From NCBI GenBank assembly GCA_023382535.1, contig JAHDWA010000008.1, positions 62,001 through 126,000 of the forward strand: a stretch of 64,000 nucleotides of DNA, read 5' to 3'. Origin of the DNA: Anaerolineae bacterium. Lineage in GTDB: Bacteria > Chloroflexota > Anaerolineae > 4572-78 > J111. Position numbers and translations under genes: made by a program. Shown here in pieces: positions 49,795-57,911 of the stretch. The stretch's first letter is position 1. Every line of letters begins with the position of its first letter. Under the pieces are notes generated by a model. That model was not told the DNA's origin. It saw only the letters and a list, made by a program, of their open reading frames with translations, and did not search any database.

Positions 49795-52700
49795 CTGAAC
49801 AAGTGTTACGATTGCTTTTGGTAGATGATGAATTCAGTGTGCGTGAACCCCTGGCCAAGCACCTGCGCCAAGTTTACCATTATGAGGTGGATACGGCGGC
49901 CGATGCCCAGGCGGCGCTGGATTGGCTTGGGCAAGTACGCGGCAACTACGATGTGGCGTTGATTGACGATTTGCTGACCCCTGCGCCTGGCCAGGACCCG
50001 GAGCCGTTAGGGGTAACGTTGACGACGGAAATTAAGGCTCGTTATCCCCGGATAGAAGTGATCATCTTCACCGGTTGGGGCATGAAGTCGGGGCTAGAGG
50101 CCCTGCGCGCGGGCGCCTATCGCTACCTGGCCAAGCCGCTCAATTTGGAAGAACTGGGCATGTTGATCCAAACAGGGGCTGAGCACAGCCGCCTGAAAAG
50201 CGCTGCCCACGAAAAACAGCTACTGGAGCAATTGATGGCCACCAGCACCGCTCTGCTGAGTGGCCGGAGTTTGCCGGAAGTTTTGGAGGTTATTTTGCGG
50301 GGTGTGCAGGCTATTGGCTTTGACCGGGTGGGTCTCTACCTGTTATCTGAAGATCGCCGGATGATGAGAGGCGAGGCGCAAGTAGGGATAGGTCCAGAAT
50401 TTGTTGGGCATATACGTCCGGTTGCTGCGGACCAGCAGATGCAAATAATGCTCGCTGATCCTCGTCCCCGCGTGTTCGAACGCGAGGATGGGCAGTTATT
50501 GCCCTATGAACGGGAGTTAGCCAGAGAAGGGGTTAATCAATGGGCCTGTGTGCCGTTGATTTTGCAGGGCGAAGTTATCGGCAAATTATCAATAGATAAC
50601 AAGAACAGCCAGCGGCCGATTGCAGAGGCGGAATTACGACCCCTGGCTCTGTTTGCAGCTCAGGCGGCGGCGGCCATCGAGCAGACGCGTCTCAGGGATA
50701 AGGAGCGGGAGGCAACCCAAACAGCGGAGCGACGAGCCTGTAACCTCCAGGCTATCCAGGAGGTTTCGACGGCGATCAATTCCCTTCTTGAGCTGGATAA
50801 GATTCTTGAAGCGACGTGCCGGGCGGCCGTGGGACTCTTTGGGGTCGAGCATAGCGGCATGGTCCTTTTCGAGAAGCCTGACCGCGAGCGGGGCCGGGTA
50901 GCAGCAGAGTATCCGGCTTTGGGGACGCTCGGTTTAGAAATTCCGGTGCGAGGTGTTCAGGCGGAGGAAGATTTAATCCAGTCCCAAGCACCTCTTGTGC
51001 TGGCTGATGCAGCCCATGAGCCGTCGCTGGGGCCAGTTCAGGACATCTTACGCCAATTTGACATCCGCTCTATTTTGATTGTACCGATGGTGAATAAGGA
51101 GCAGGTACTTGGTTCTTTCAGTCTAGATGCGATTGGCCATACCCATATTTTTTCGGATGAAGAAATTGAACAGTGCCGGATTTTTGCCGCTCAAGTGGCG
51201 GTGGCCGTTGAAAATGCGCGGCTGTATAAGGATGTTGCCCTGGAGCGTGACCGTTCGGACTGGCTGGCCGAGCAGCTTTTGGCCCTCTACCAGATCACCC
51301 AGGAAATCCAATCGGAATTGGACCTGCCAAACCTGCTCAACTTAATCTCCCGGTTGGCGGCAGAGTTATTAGGAGCGGATGCGGGGGGGATTCTGCTTTT
51401 GGATGATGAAAAAGAGCACTTGACGTTCAAGGGGGCTTACGGACTGAGCCAGAAGGCTGTCGAGGGTACTCGTGATGTGGTGGGGAGCAGCATTGCGGGG
51501 CGCGTGGTCAAGACGGGTGAGCCTATCATCGCCAATGATGTTACGAATGACCCCCGCTTTTATAACCCAGCCGCAGATGGCGAAGGATGGCTGGCGATTA
51601 TGAGTACACCTCTCCAGGTAGGGGGCAAAATTATCGGTACTTTGGATGTCCATAGTAAGCGGAATCGGCATGTCTTTGACAAGGATGACTTACAAATTCT
51701 TTCCCTGATGGCTAACCAGGCCGCCATTGCTATCGAGAATGTGCGGCTGTTTCAACAAACCTCTCATCGAGCCTTGGCTTTGGAGACTTTACATCGGACC
51801 TCTCTCGACATCACCAGTCGTCGCCAGATGCCGGAGTTGGTCCGGGCTATCTTAGAGCGAGCCGTGGAACTTCTGCAAGCCAAAGGAGGGGGTCTCTACT
51901 TGCTGGAAGAATCGGGCCGGCGCGTCAAGGTGGTTGCCCTGTCCCACCTGCCTGAAGATTTTGTAGGGACGGATTTGGGTGTGGAAGAGGGTGTTGTCGG
52001 GCAGGTTATAGCCACCAAAACTCCGCAAGCGGTATCTAACTATCGAGATTGGCCGCAGCGGCTGCGCCAATATGACTCGTACAACTTTACGGCCGTGGCT
52101 GGGGTACCCATTACCTGGGAAGATAAAATTTGGGGGGTTCTGGTCGTTCACGATACGGTTAAAGGTAGAACCTTTGGCCAGGAAGATTTAGACCTGCTGG
52201 CGCATTTTGGCAATTTGGCTGCCGTGGCCGTGGAGAACGCCGCATTGACGAGCAGAGATGCCGATAAACTCAGGCGATTAGCCAGGCTTTCTCAGGCCAG
52301 CAGCGAAATGATGGGCAGCCTGGCTACCATGCCGCTGGATGAAAGGCTAAACCTTATCACCCGGCACGCTGCCGAGATCCTGGAGGCGGAAGCCTGTGCT
52401 ATTTTTTTAGTCAAACGTCCTGAATTTCTGAGTCTCGAAGCCAGCTACGGGCATCGAGCAGGATGTTTTGAAAAGGGTAAAGCATTTGCCATTTGCAGCG
52501 GCCCTGGCAGCGGCCTAACCGGCCATATGGCCAGTGACGGTAAACTATTTAATGCGTATGGAGATAGACTCACCGGCCACTTTGCCAGGAGGGAAGAGGA
52601 AGCCCGTCATACACCCTCTGAACATGGCTATTCCGTATTGGCAATCCCGTTGAAACAGAGGAGTGAACACCAGGACAAGTTGATTGGCCTATTGAAGGCA

Positions 52701-55700
52701 GATAACAAAAAAGACCGCACTGGACAGGCCGGGCCAACCGTGGGGTTCACTCAAGAAGACGAATGGATTCTCCAACTCTTTGCCGATGCCGTGGTGGTAG
52801 CTATTGAAGGCGCTGAATTGTTTCAAGCAGCCGAGGCCGCCCGGAAAAGGATTCGTTCCTTCTACGAAGCCAGCAATGCGCTGGTCTCATCGCGAGACCC
52901 TGAACTGGTGTTACAAGATATTGTCGAACAGGTGTATACAGCCACAAATGCTTGTGGGGCCAGTATGGTCTTGATTGACCAAATGGGTGAGGTTCGAAAA
53001 TTAGTAACCGCCGGAGTCAACAAACGGTCTGACGTGAACCATATGGTGCGGTCCGATGGGCTATCTATGCAGATTATGCACACCGGCCAAATCGAGGTGA
53101 TTGAGGACACCAGCCAGCAGCGAGATCGAGTCAACCCCAGTGTCTTTGAGCGGGGTATTGGCGCAGCGTTAGGCTTGCCTGTCTCCCTGGAGGATAAAAT
53201 TATTGGGGTGATGTGGCTGGATTATGATCAGCCCTGCCACTTTTCAGAGGATGAGATTGACTCAATGCGGCTTTATGTTAATCAGGCGACCCTTGCTTAC
53301 GACAGCGCTCGACGGATCAAAGAGCTGGATCACATGCGCCAGGCTGCTGAGGCCCTGGCCGGAGTCGCCGGACTGCAAGAGGTTCTGGAGCAAATCACCC
53401 ACAGCGCCCGAGGGGTGCTGCAGGCGGACTCGGCGGCTATCTGGTCCTATGATCCTGTTCAAGATCGGTTTAACCTGGAAAGATCAGTTGCTGCTGGTAT
53501 TCCAATGGGGCGGTGGAAAGAGTTCCAGAAAGTAGGACCTCGGCAGGGTGGAACGGCTTTTACAATCATGGAGCGGGGTTGGGTTGGCGTGACCGATATT
53601 AATGATGTGCAACGATACGGATTTTTGGGCGGGCCTACTTCTAAACTTCTCAAGCAAATTGGAACACGCAGTTTCCAGGGCATTGCCTTAACGGTGGGTG
53701 AAGAGAAGCTGGGCATCCTCTATGTGAACTACAACCATCGCCGCAACTTCAGTGAAAAAGAGCAGGAGATTGCCCAAATCTTTGCCAACCACGCTGCCCT
53801 GGTCTTACGAAATGCCAAGTTATTAGACCAGGTCAGCAAGGCTCATGATGCGGCCCGGGTGGTGGCCGAGGTGATGGTGTTGGAGGATCTGCAGAGCACG
53901 CTGAATTCCATTGTTCAGGGAACGCGGGATGTTCTGGATTGCGATCTGGTGACTCTTTACACCTATGACCAGGACTGGGACGAGGTGGGCTTTCCTCCGG
54001 CGATGATCGGCGTGAATTACCCGGAAAAAGTTCTTGAATTAGGCAAGGTGACGAGACAGTCGCTAATTTATGGGATTCTGGCCCAGGACGATTTGTATAA
54101 AACAAAGAATGCGACAACTAACCCCTTGACGGACAGCCCGTTTGCAAAGCGGGAGAAAATTGTCTCATCAAAAGGTTTGCCTCTGGTTGCGGGGGACCGC
54201 AAAGTTGGGGTGATGTTCGTCAACTACCGGCGACCGCATCTTTTTACCCAGGATGAACTAACCAATATTGAATTATTTGCCAATCAGGCGGCTGTAGCTA
54301 TTCGCAATGCCCAACTGTACGAGCGGCTCCAAAAACGGGCCAGAGCCTTGGAGACCCTTTATGAGGCGGGCCGGGCCGTAACCAGTTCCTTGAATTCGGA
54401 AGAGATTCTGTGGGTCATCGCCGAACAGTCGTGGCGTCTCATTGACACATCACGTTTCAGCAACCTGGCTGTTATGGTTGAAAACAATTTGAAGTCTGTA
54501 GCCTCCTACCCGCCGGAACATTTTTCCGGCATCCAGAAAGTAATAGCCAATATTGATCTAAACGGCGCTGAGCCTATCGGGGTTATGGGGCGAGCGGTGA
54601 AGACTGGACAAACCCGCCTCATCGGCGACATCACCGGGGATAATGACTACATCAAGTATGATCCTGATACGCTGTCTGAATTAGCTGTCCCGATTAAGCG
54701 CGGCGTTGAGATTATGGGGGTGATCAATGTTGAAGCCTCCGAGCGCAATGCTTTTGATGAGGAAGATCAGCGCACCCTGGAGTCTCTGGCGGCTCAGGCA
54801 GCGATTGCCGTCGAGAACGCCCGTTTATTTGAGCAGACGCGGCGACGTACTCGTCTGCTGGACGCAGCCGCCCAGGTTGCTCGCGGGGCTACGGCCATCT
54901 TGGATATTGACAAACTCCTGCATGAAACAGTTCGCCTCATCGTTGAACGTTTCGACTGCTACCATGCCGCTGTCTTCTTGTTAGACAACGAGGGCGAGTA
55001 CGCGATTCTGCGAGCAACTTATCCTAAAGATGACCAACGGATGTTAAAACCAGATCACATGCTCAGAGTTGCCCAGGAGGGGATTGTGGGTTATGTTGCC
55101 GGAGCTGGCCGGCCCCATTTTGCCCCAGATGTTAGCAAAGATTCTTACTACATTCCTAACATGCCCCTTACCCAGGCCGAAATGGCTTTTCCTCTCATTG
55201 CCCGTGAGCAGGTGATTGGGGTGTTAGATGTCCAAAGCATTAAAGCGGGTGACTGGTGGGCTGAAGATATTGCTACCCTCCAAACGATGGCCGATCAATT
55301 GGCCAATGCGATCCACAATGCCCAGCTTTATCAGCAGCTAGCTGAACGTTTGGTGGAGGTTAATACTTTACAACATGTTGCTGTTTCGTTAGCGGGCGCC
55401 CTGGAGCTTGATGAGGTGTTAAGTTTGATCATGTCCGGGGCCATGAAATTGACTAATACCCCCGGCGTTAGTGTTTTATTATGGGATGCCCAGCAAGAAA
55501 AATTTACCCAGGGGCTTAGAATTGACGAAGGAGGAACATTATACCCATATGAAATAAAGGCCCGCTCAAAGGGGGGCCTGGCTCGGAAGATTTTGGATGA
55601 ACGAAAATCTGTCGCTATTTTCGACGCCCAACAGGTTTCCGACTTCAACCCGGCTTTTCTCGATCAGGGATACCGCTCATCGCTCGGCGCGCCTCTCGTC

Positions 55701-56609
55701 TGCCAGGACGAAGCCATTGGCGTCCTTTATGTTCACGACCGGGAGCCGCGCCAGTTCCACGGGGGCCAGATCATCTTTCTGGAAGCTCTGGCCAGCCAGG
55801 CAGCGGTAGCCATTGATCGCGCCCGGCAGTATGAGGAATTGAAAAAAACGTATGAAGAGTTGAAACGGACCAAGGGCCTCGTCGGTACCAGAACTGCCCT
55901 GGCCTGGATGGGGATGGCTACCAGTACCTGGCGGCATGCCATTGATAAGCATGCCCTGACGATTCGCGAACAGGTACAACTTCTGGCTAAAAATTTGGAA
56001 GAGATAAATTCCTCCAACCAATATCCCAAACTCAACGAGAGGCTGGCCACCATCGAACGGCTGGCCGGTAAAATTTTGGAAAAACCCCTCACCCCCCCTC
56101 TCACTGCCGAAGAAGGCGTTGACTCGGTCACAATCAATGATTTGATCGGTGAGCGCGCCAAACAATTGTGGCAGAATGAGCCATACAAAACGGCCAGGCT
56201 GAAAATTGACCTGCAGCTATCCGGTGCGGCTACGGTTAAGATTAGCCGGGAATGGCTGCGACGGGCCTTTGATATTTTAGTAGACAACGCTGTAGATGCG
56301 GTGACTCAGCGTGAAATACGAGAAGTTGTTATTGGCACGCAAGCAGCTAATGCCGGCGTTGAAATATTCATCGCTGATACCGGCCCTGGGCTTTCCCCGC
56401 AGATACAAGAAAAAATTGGCCTGGAAGTTATTGAGAAACCCGAAGACGCCAGGGGCTTAGGCATGGGGCTGTTGATGGCCCAAACCATTGTGCAGACTTA
56501 CAGCGGCCAGCTTCGGGTAGGGTCCACTGGGCCAACCGGCACGGTGATGGTTATTTGGCTGCCTTTAGAAAATGTAGGAGTATCGTATGGTAAAAGATCG
56601 CAAATATGA
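49791..56609 (+). CDS. Giant sensor: receiver, eleven tandem GAF domains, histidine kinase/HATPase
   Basis: This 2272-residue soluble protein begins with a receiver domain (about 7-125; LLVDDEFS, VALIDDLLTP, IFTGWG, YLAKPL). Eleven GAF domains of about 160 residues follow to residue about 2010. Most end in a helix like LFANQAAVAIRNAQLYE, which marks the repeat. Linking helices have a coiled-coil pattern. A phosphoacceptor-like helix (TSTWRHAIDKHALTIREQ, His about 2047) precedes HATPase_c (about 2115-2260; LVDNAVDAV, IADTGPGL, GLGMGLLMAQ). GAF domains bind small molecules, haem or bilins. No GAF shows an obvious bilin Cys signature. GTG 49791 follows GGAGGG and overlaps the upstream stop. Domain borders are by eye. 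Confidence 0.92.
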   Translation: MTEQVLRLLLVDDEFSVREPLAKHLRQVYHYEVDTAADAQAALDWLGQVRGNYDVALIDDLLTPAPGQDPEPLGVTLTTEIKARYPRIEVIIFTGWGMKSGLEALRAGAYRYLAKPLNLEELGMLIQTGAEHSRLKSAAHEKQLLEQLMATSTALLSGRSLPEVLEVILRGVQAIGFDRVGLYLLSEDRRMMRGEAQVGIGPEFVGHIRPVAADQQMQIMLADPRPRVFEREDGQLLPYERELAREGVNQWACVPLILQGEVIGKLSIDNKNSQRPIAEAELRPLALFAAQAAAAIEQTRLRDKEREATQTAERRACNLQAIQEVSTAINSLLELDKILEATCRAAVGLFGVEHSGMVLFEKPDRERGRVAAEYPALGTLGLEIPVRGVQAEEDLIQSQAPLVLADAAHEPSLGPVQDILRQFDIRSILIVPMVNKEQVLGSFSLDAIGHTHIFSDEEIEQCRIFAAQVAVAVENARLYKDVALERDRSDWLAEQLLALYQITQEIQSELDLPNLLNLISRLAAELLGADAGGILLLDDEKEHLTFKGAYGLSQKAVEGTRDVVGSSIAGRVVKTGEPIIANDVTNDPRFYNPAADGEGWLAIMSTPLQVGGKIIGTLDVHSKRNRHVFDKDDLQILSLMANQAAIAIENVRLFQQTSHRALALETLHRTSLDITSRRQMPELVRAILERAVELLQAKGGGLYLLEESGRRVKVVALSHLPEDFVGTDLGVEEGVVGQVIATKTPQAVSNYRDWPQRLRQYDSYNFTAVAGVPITWEDKIWGVLVVHDTVKGRTFGQEDLDLLAHFGNLAAVAVENAALTSRDADKLRRLARLSQASSEMMGSLATMPLDERLNLITRHAAEILEAEACAIFLVKRPEFLSLEASYGHRAGCFEKGKAFAICSGPGSGLTGHMASDGKLFNAYGDRLTGHFARREEEARHTPSEHGYSVLAIPLKQRSEHQDKLIGLLKADNKKDRTGQAGPTVGFTQEDEWILQLFADAVVVAIEGAELFQAAEAARKRIRSFYEASNALVSSRDPELVLQDIVEQVYTATNACGASMVLIDQMGEVRKLVTAGVNKRSDVNHMVRSDGLSMQIMHTGQIEVIEDTSQQRDRVNPSVFERGIGAALGLPVSLEDKIIGVMWLDYDQPCHFSEDEIDSMRLYVNQATLAYDSARRIKELDHMRQAAEALAGVAGLQEVLEQITHSARGVLQADSAAIWSYDPVQDRFNLERSVAAGIPMGRWKEFQKVGPRQGGTAFTIMERGWVGVTDINDVQRYGFLGGPTSKLLKQIGTRSFQGIALTVGEEKLGILYVNYNHRRNFSEKEQEIAQIFANHAALVLRNAKLLDQVSKAHDAARVVAEVMVLEDLQSTLNSIVQGTRDVLDCDLVTLYTYDQDWDEVGFPPAMIGVNYPEKVLELGKVTRQSLIYGILAQDDLYKTKNATTNPLTDSPFAKREKIVSSKGLPLVAGDRKVGVMFVNYRRPHLFTQDELTNIELFANQAAVAIRNAQLYERLQKRARALETLYEAGRAVTSSLNSEEILWVIAEQSWRLIDTSRFSNLAVMVENNLKSVASYPPEHFSGIQKVIANIDLNGAEPIGVMGRAVKTGQTRLIGDITGDNDYIKYDPDTLSELAVPIKRGVEIMGVINVEASERNAFDEEDQRTLESLAAQAAIAVENARLFEQTRRRTRLLDAAAQVARGATAILDIDKLLHETVRLIVERFDCYHAAVFLLDNEGEYAILRATYPKDDQRMLKPDHMLRVAQEGIVGYVAGAGRPHFAPDVSKDSYYIPNMPLTQAEMAFPLIAREQVIGVLDVQSIKAGDWWAEDIATLQTMADQLANAIHNAQLYQQLAERLVEVNTLQHVAVSLAGALELDEVLSLIMSGAMKLTNTPGVSVLLWDAQQEKFTQGLRIDEGGTLYPYEIKARSKGGLARKILDERKSVAIFDAQQVSDFNPAFLDQGYRSSLGAPLVCQDEAIGVLYVHDREPRQFHGGQIIFLEALASQAAVAIDRARQYEELKKTYEELKRTKGLVGTRTALAWMGMATSTWRHAIDKHALTIREQVQLLAKNLEEINSSNQYPKLNERLATIERLAGKILEKPLTPPLTAEEGVDSVTINDLIGERAKQLWQNEPYKTARLKIDLQLSGAATVKISREWLRRAFDILVDNAVDAVTQREIREVVIGTQAANAGVEIFIADTGPGLSPQIQEKIGLEVIEKPEDARGLGMGLLMAQTIVQTYSGQLRVGSTGPTGTVMVIWLPLENVGVSYGKRSQI

Positions 56610-57147
56610 CCGGGTTAATATTCAAGGTGTTGAAACACTGATAGGATTTTGGGGTGACGGGTTTGGACATAAATCTCAACCCCTGCCAGCAGGGGTAAAC
56701 GTGGTTAAACTGCCGCTGGGGTTATCCGCTCCCTCTCAGGAGAATATACGCCTCGAGTTGGAGAAGAGGACGGTTATGGAACATACTTTTTTATTGATTG
56801 GTGAGAAAGCAGAGAGTCAGTGGCCTTTGGTTTTGGAACAGGCGTTGTCACCCCTGGGTAAATTACATATTGTGTCTGAGCAGACCGTAGTAAAGAGAGG
56901 TATTCACCCGGATTGTGACGTGATTATTATTGATGCGGGGGTGGTAGAGGATGCAGTTACCTTAGTATCTTCTCTGCACCAACAACAGCCTCAGGCTCGT
57001 ATCATTGTTGCTACTGCCTCACCGACCTGGCAGCGCGCCCGCGAGATGCTCAAGGCGGGTGCAGCGGATTATATCTATAAATCTCTGGACGAAAAACAAC
57101 TTCAATCCGAAATTCGAGCCGTGTTGGAAACCCCATCATCGCCCTGA
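56587..57147 (+). CDS. Receiver-like protein with unrelated N-terminal segment
   Basis: ATG 56587 follows TAGGAG and overlaps the giant sensor gene by 23 bp. The first 60 residues (VKDRKYDRVNIQGVETLIGFW...) match nothing I recognise. Residues about 64-180 form a receiver-like domain: TFLLIGEKAE instead of the usual double Asp, CDVIIIDAGV (phosphoacceptor-position Asp), IIVATASP and ADYIYKSLDE (conserved Lys). Loss of the acidic pair suggests weak or no metal-dependent phosphorylation, hence a pseudo-receiver. An internal ATG at 56776 would give the domain alone. It probably acts with the flanking sensors. Confidence 0.72.
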   Translation: MVKDRKYDRVNIQGVETLIGFWGDGFGHKSQPLPAGVNVVKLPLGLSAPSQENIRLELEKRTVMEHTFLLIGEKAESQWPLVLEQALSPLGKLHIVSEQTVVKRGIHPDCDVIIIDAGVVEDAVTLVSSLHQQQPQARIIVATASPTWQRAREMLKAGAADYIYKSLDEKQLQSEIRAVLETPSSP

Positions 57148-57178
57148 TGCCTCTATAAAAACCAAAGGAGGTTTAAAT

Positions 57179-57889
57179 ATGGCTAAGACAACCATTCTTT
57201 TTGCTGACAATCACCCCGATTTTAGTAAGGCCCGGGTGGAAATGTTGGAAGCGGAAGGCTATCAAGTGATTTCGGCAGCCAATCCAACCGAAGCTCGCCG
57301 GTTGCTGGAGAGAAACAGCATAGACCTGGCTATCCTGGATATCCGGCTGCTGGATGACGACGATGAAAAAGATACCAGTGGTTTGACGATAGCCAAAGAG
57401 GTTGCCCCGGCGGTGCCCAAAATCATTCTAACCGATTACCCCAGTGTGGATGCGGTGCGCGAGGCGCTCAAACCCCAGTTTCACGGCCTCCCTCCCGCTG
57501 TGGATTTTTTGGAAAAAAAGGCCGGGCCCGAAGCCATGTTGGCCTCGGTTAGACGTTCGATCGCGGTAAATGTTGAAAAAAGCCCTAAACGAGCCGTGCT
57601 GGAATTAGATTTGTCGGCACAGTTGGAAAAAGATTATGAAGAAGCTCGAAAGCAGGCCATTTTTATTCATCGGGTCAGGTTGGTCCTGATTGTAATAGGC
57701 AGCGTGGTAATTATTGGCGGGGCAGTTGGAGTCATTATGGGGCAAACCGCCGCCGGAATTTTGGGAGTTGTATCGGGGGCTGTGGTCGAGGGATTAGCCG
57801 GACTTTTTTCAAAACTTTCGGAGGATGCCAACAGACGCATGGATAGATACCACAAGGAGCTGCTCGAGCTTTACAAGAAGCAAAAGTAA
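57179..57889 (+). CDS. Receiver domain fused to two membrane helices (TRADD-N-associated-type membrane domain)
   Basis: ATG 57179 has an excellent ribosome binding site (AAAGGAGG), so the longer frame from 57005 is rejected. Residues 4-125 are a receiver (ILFADNHPDF, LAILDIRLLDDDDEKD, IILTDYP, VDFLEKK). After a charged linker, EEARKQAIFIHRVRLVLIVI starts a helical hairpin of two membrane segments (about 162-205; GILGVVSGAVVEGLAGLF) and a basic amphipathic tail. The hairpin resembles the two-helix membrane domain found with TRADD-N-like domains in proposed bacterial conflict systems; this assignment is from memory of the family. It would place a phosphorylatable receiver at the membrane. Confidence 0.75.
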   Translation: MAKTTILFADNHPDFSKARVEMLEAEGYQVISAANPTEARRLLERNSIDLAILDIRLLDDDDEKDTSGLTIAKEVAPAVPKIILTDYPSVDAVREALKPQFHGLPPAVDFLEKKAGPEAMLASVRRSIAVNVEKSPKRAVLELDLSAQLEKDYEEARKQAIFIHRVRLVLIVIGSVVIIGGAVGVIMGQTAAGILGVVSGAVVEGLAGLFSKLSEDANRRMDRYHKELLELYKKQK

Positions 57890-57911
57890 TCAGAGATCTG
57901 GGAGGGACACG

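Noticed and set aside
57005..57178. Upstream start for the receiver-membrane protein
   Set aside because: The extension overlaps the previous gene in another frame, and AAAGGAGG sits exactly before ATG 57179.
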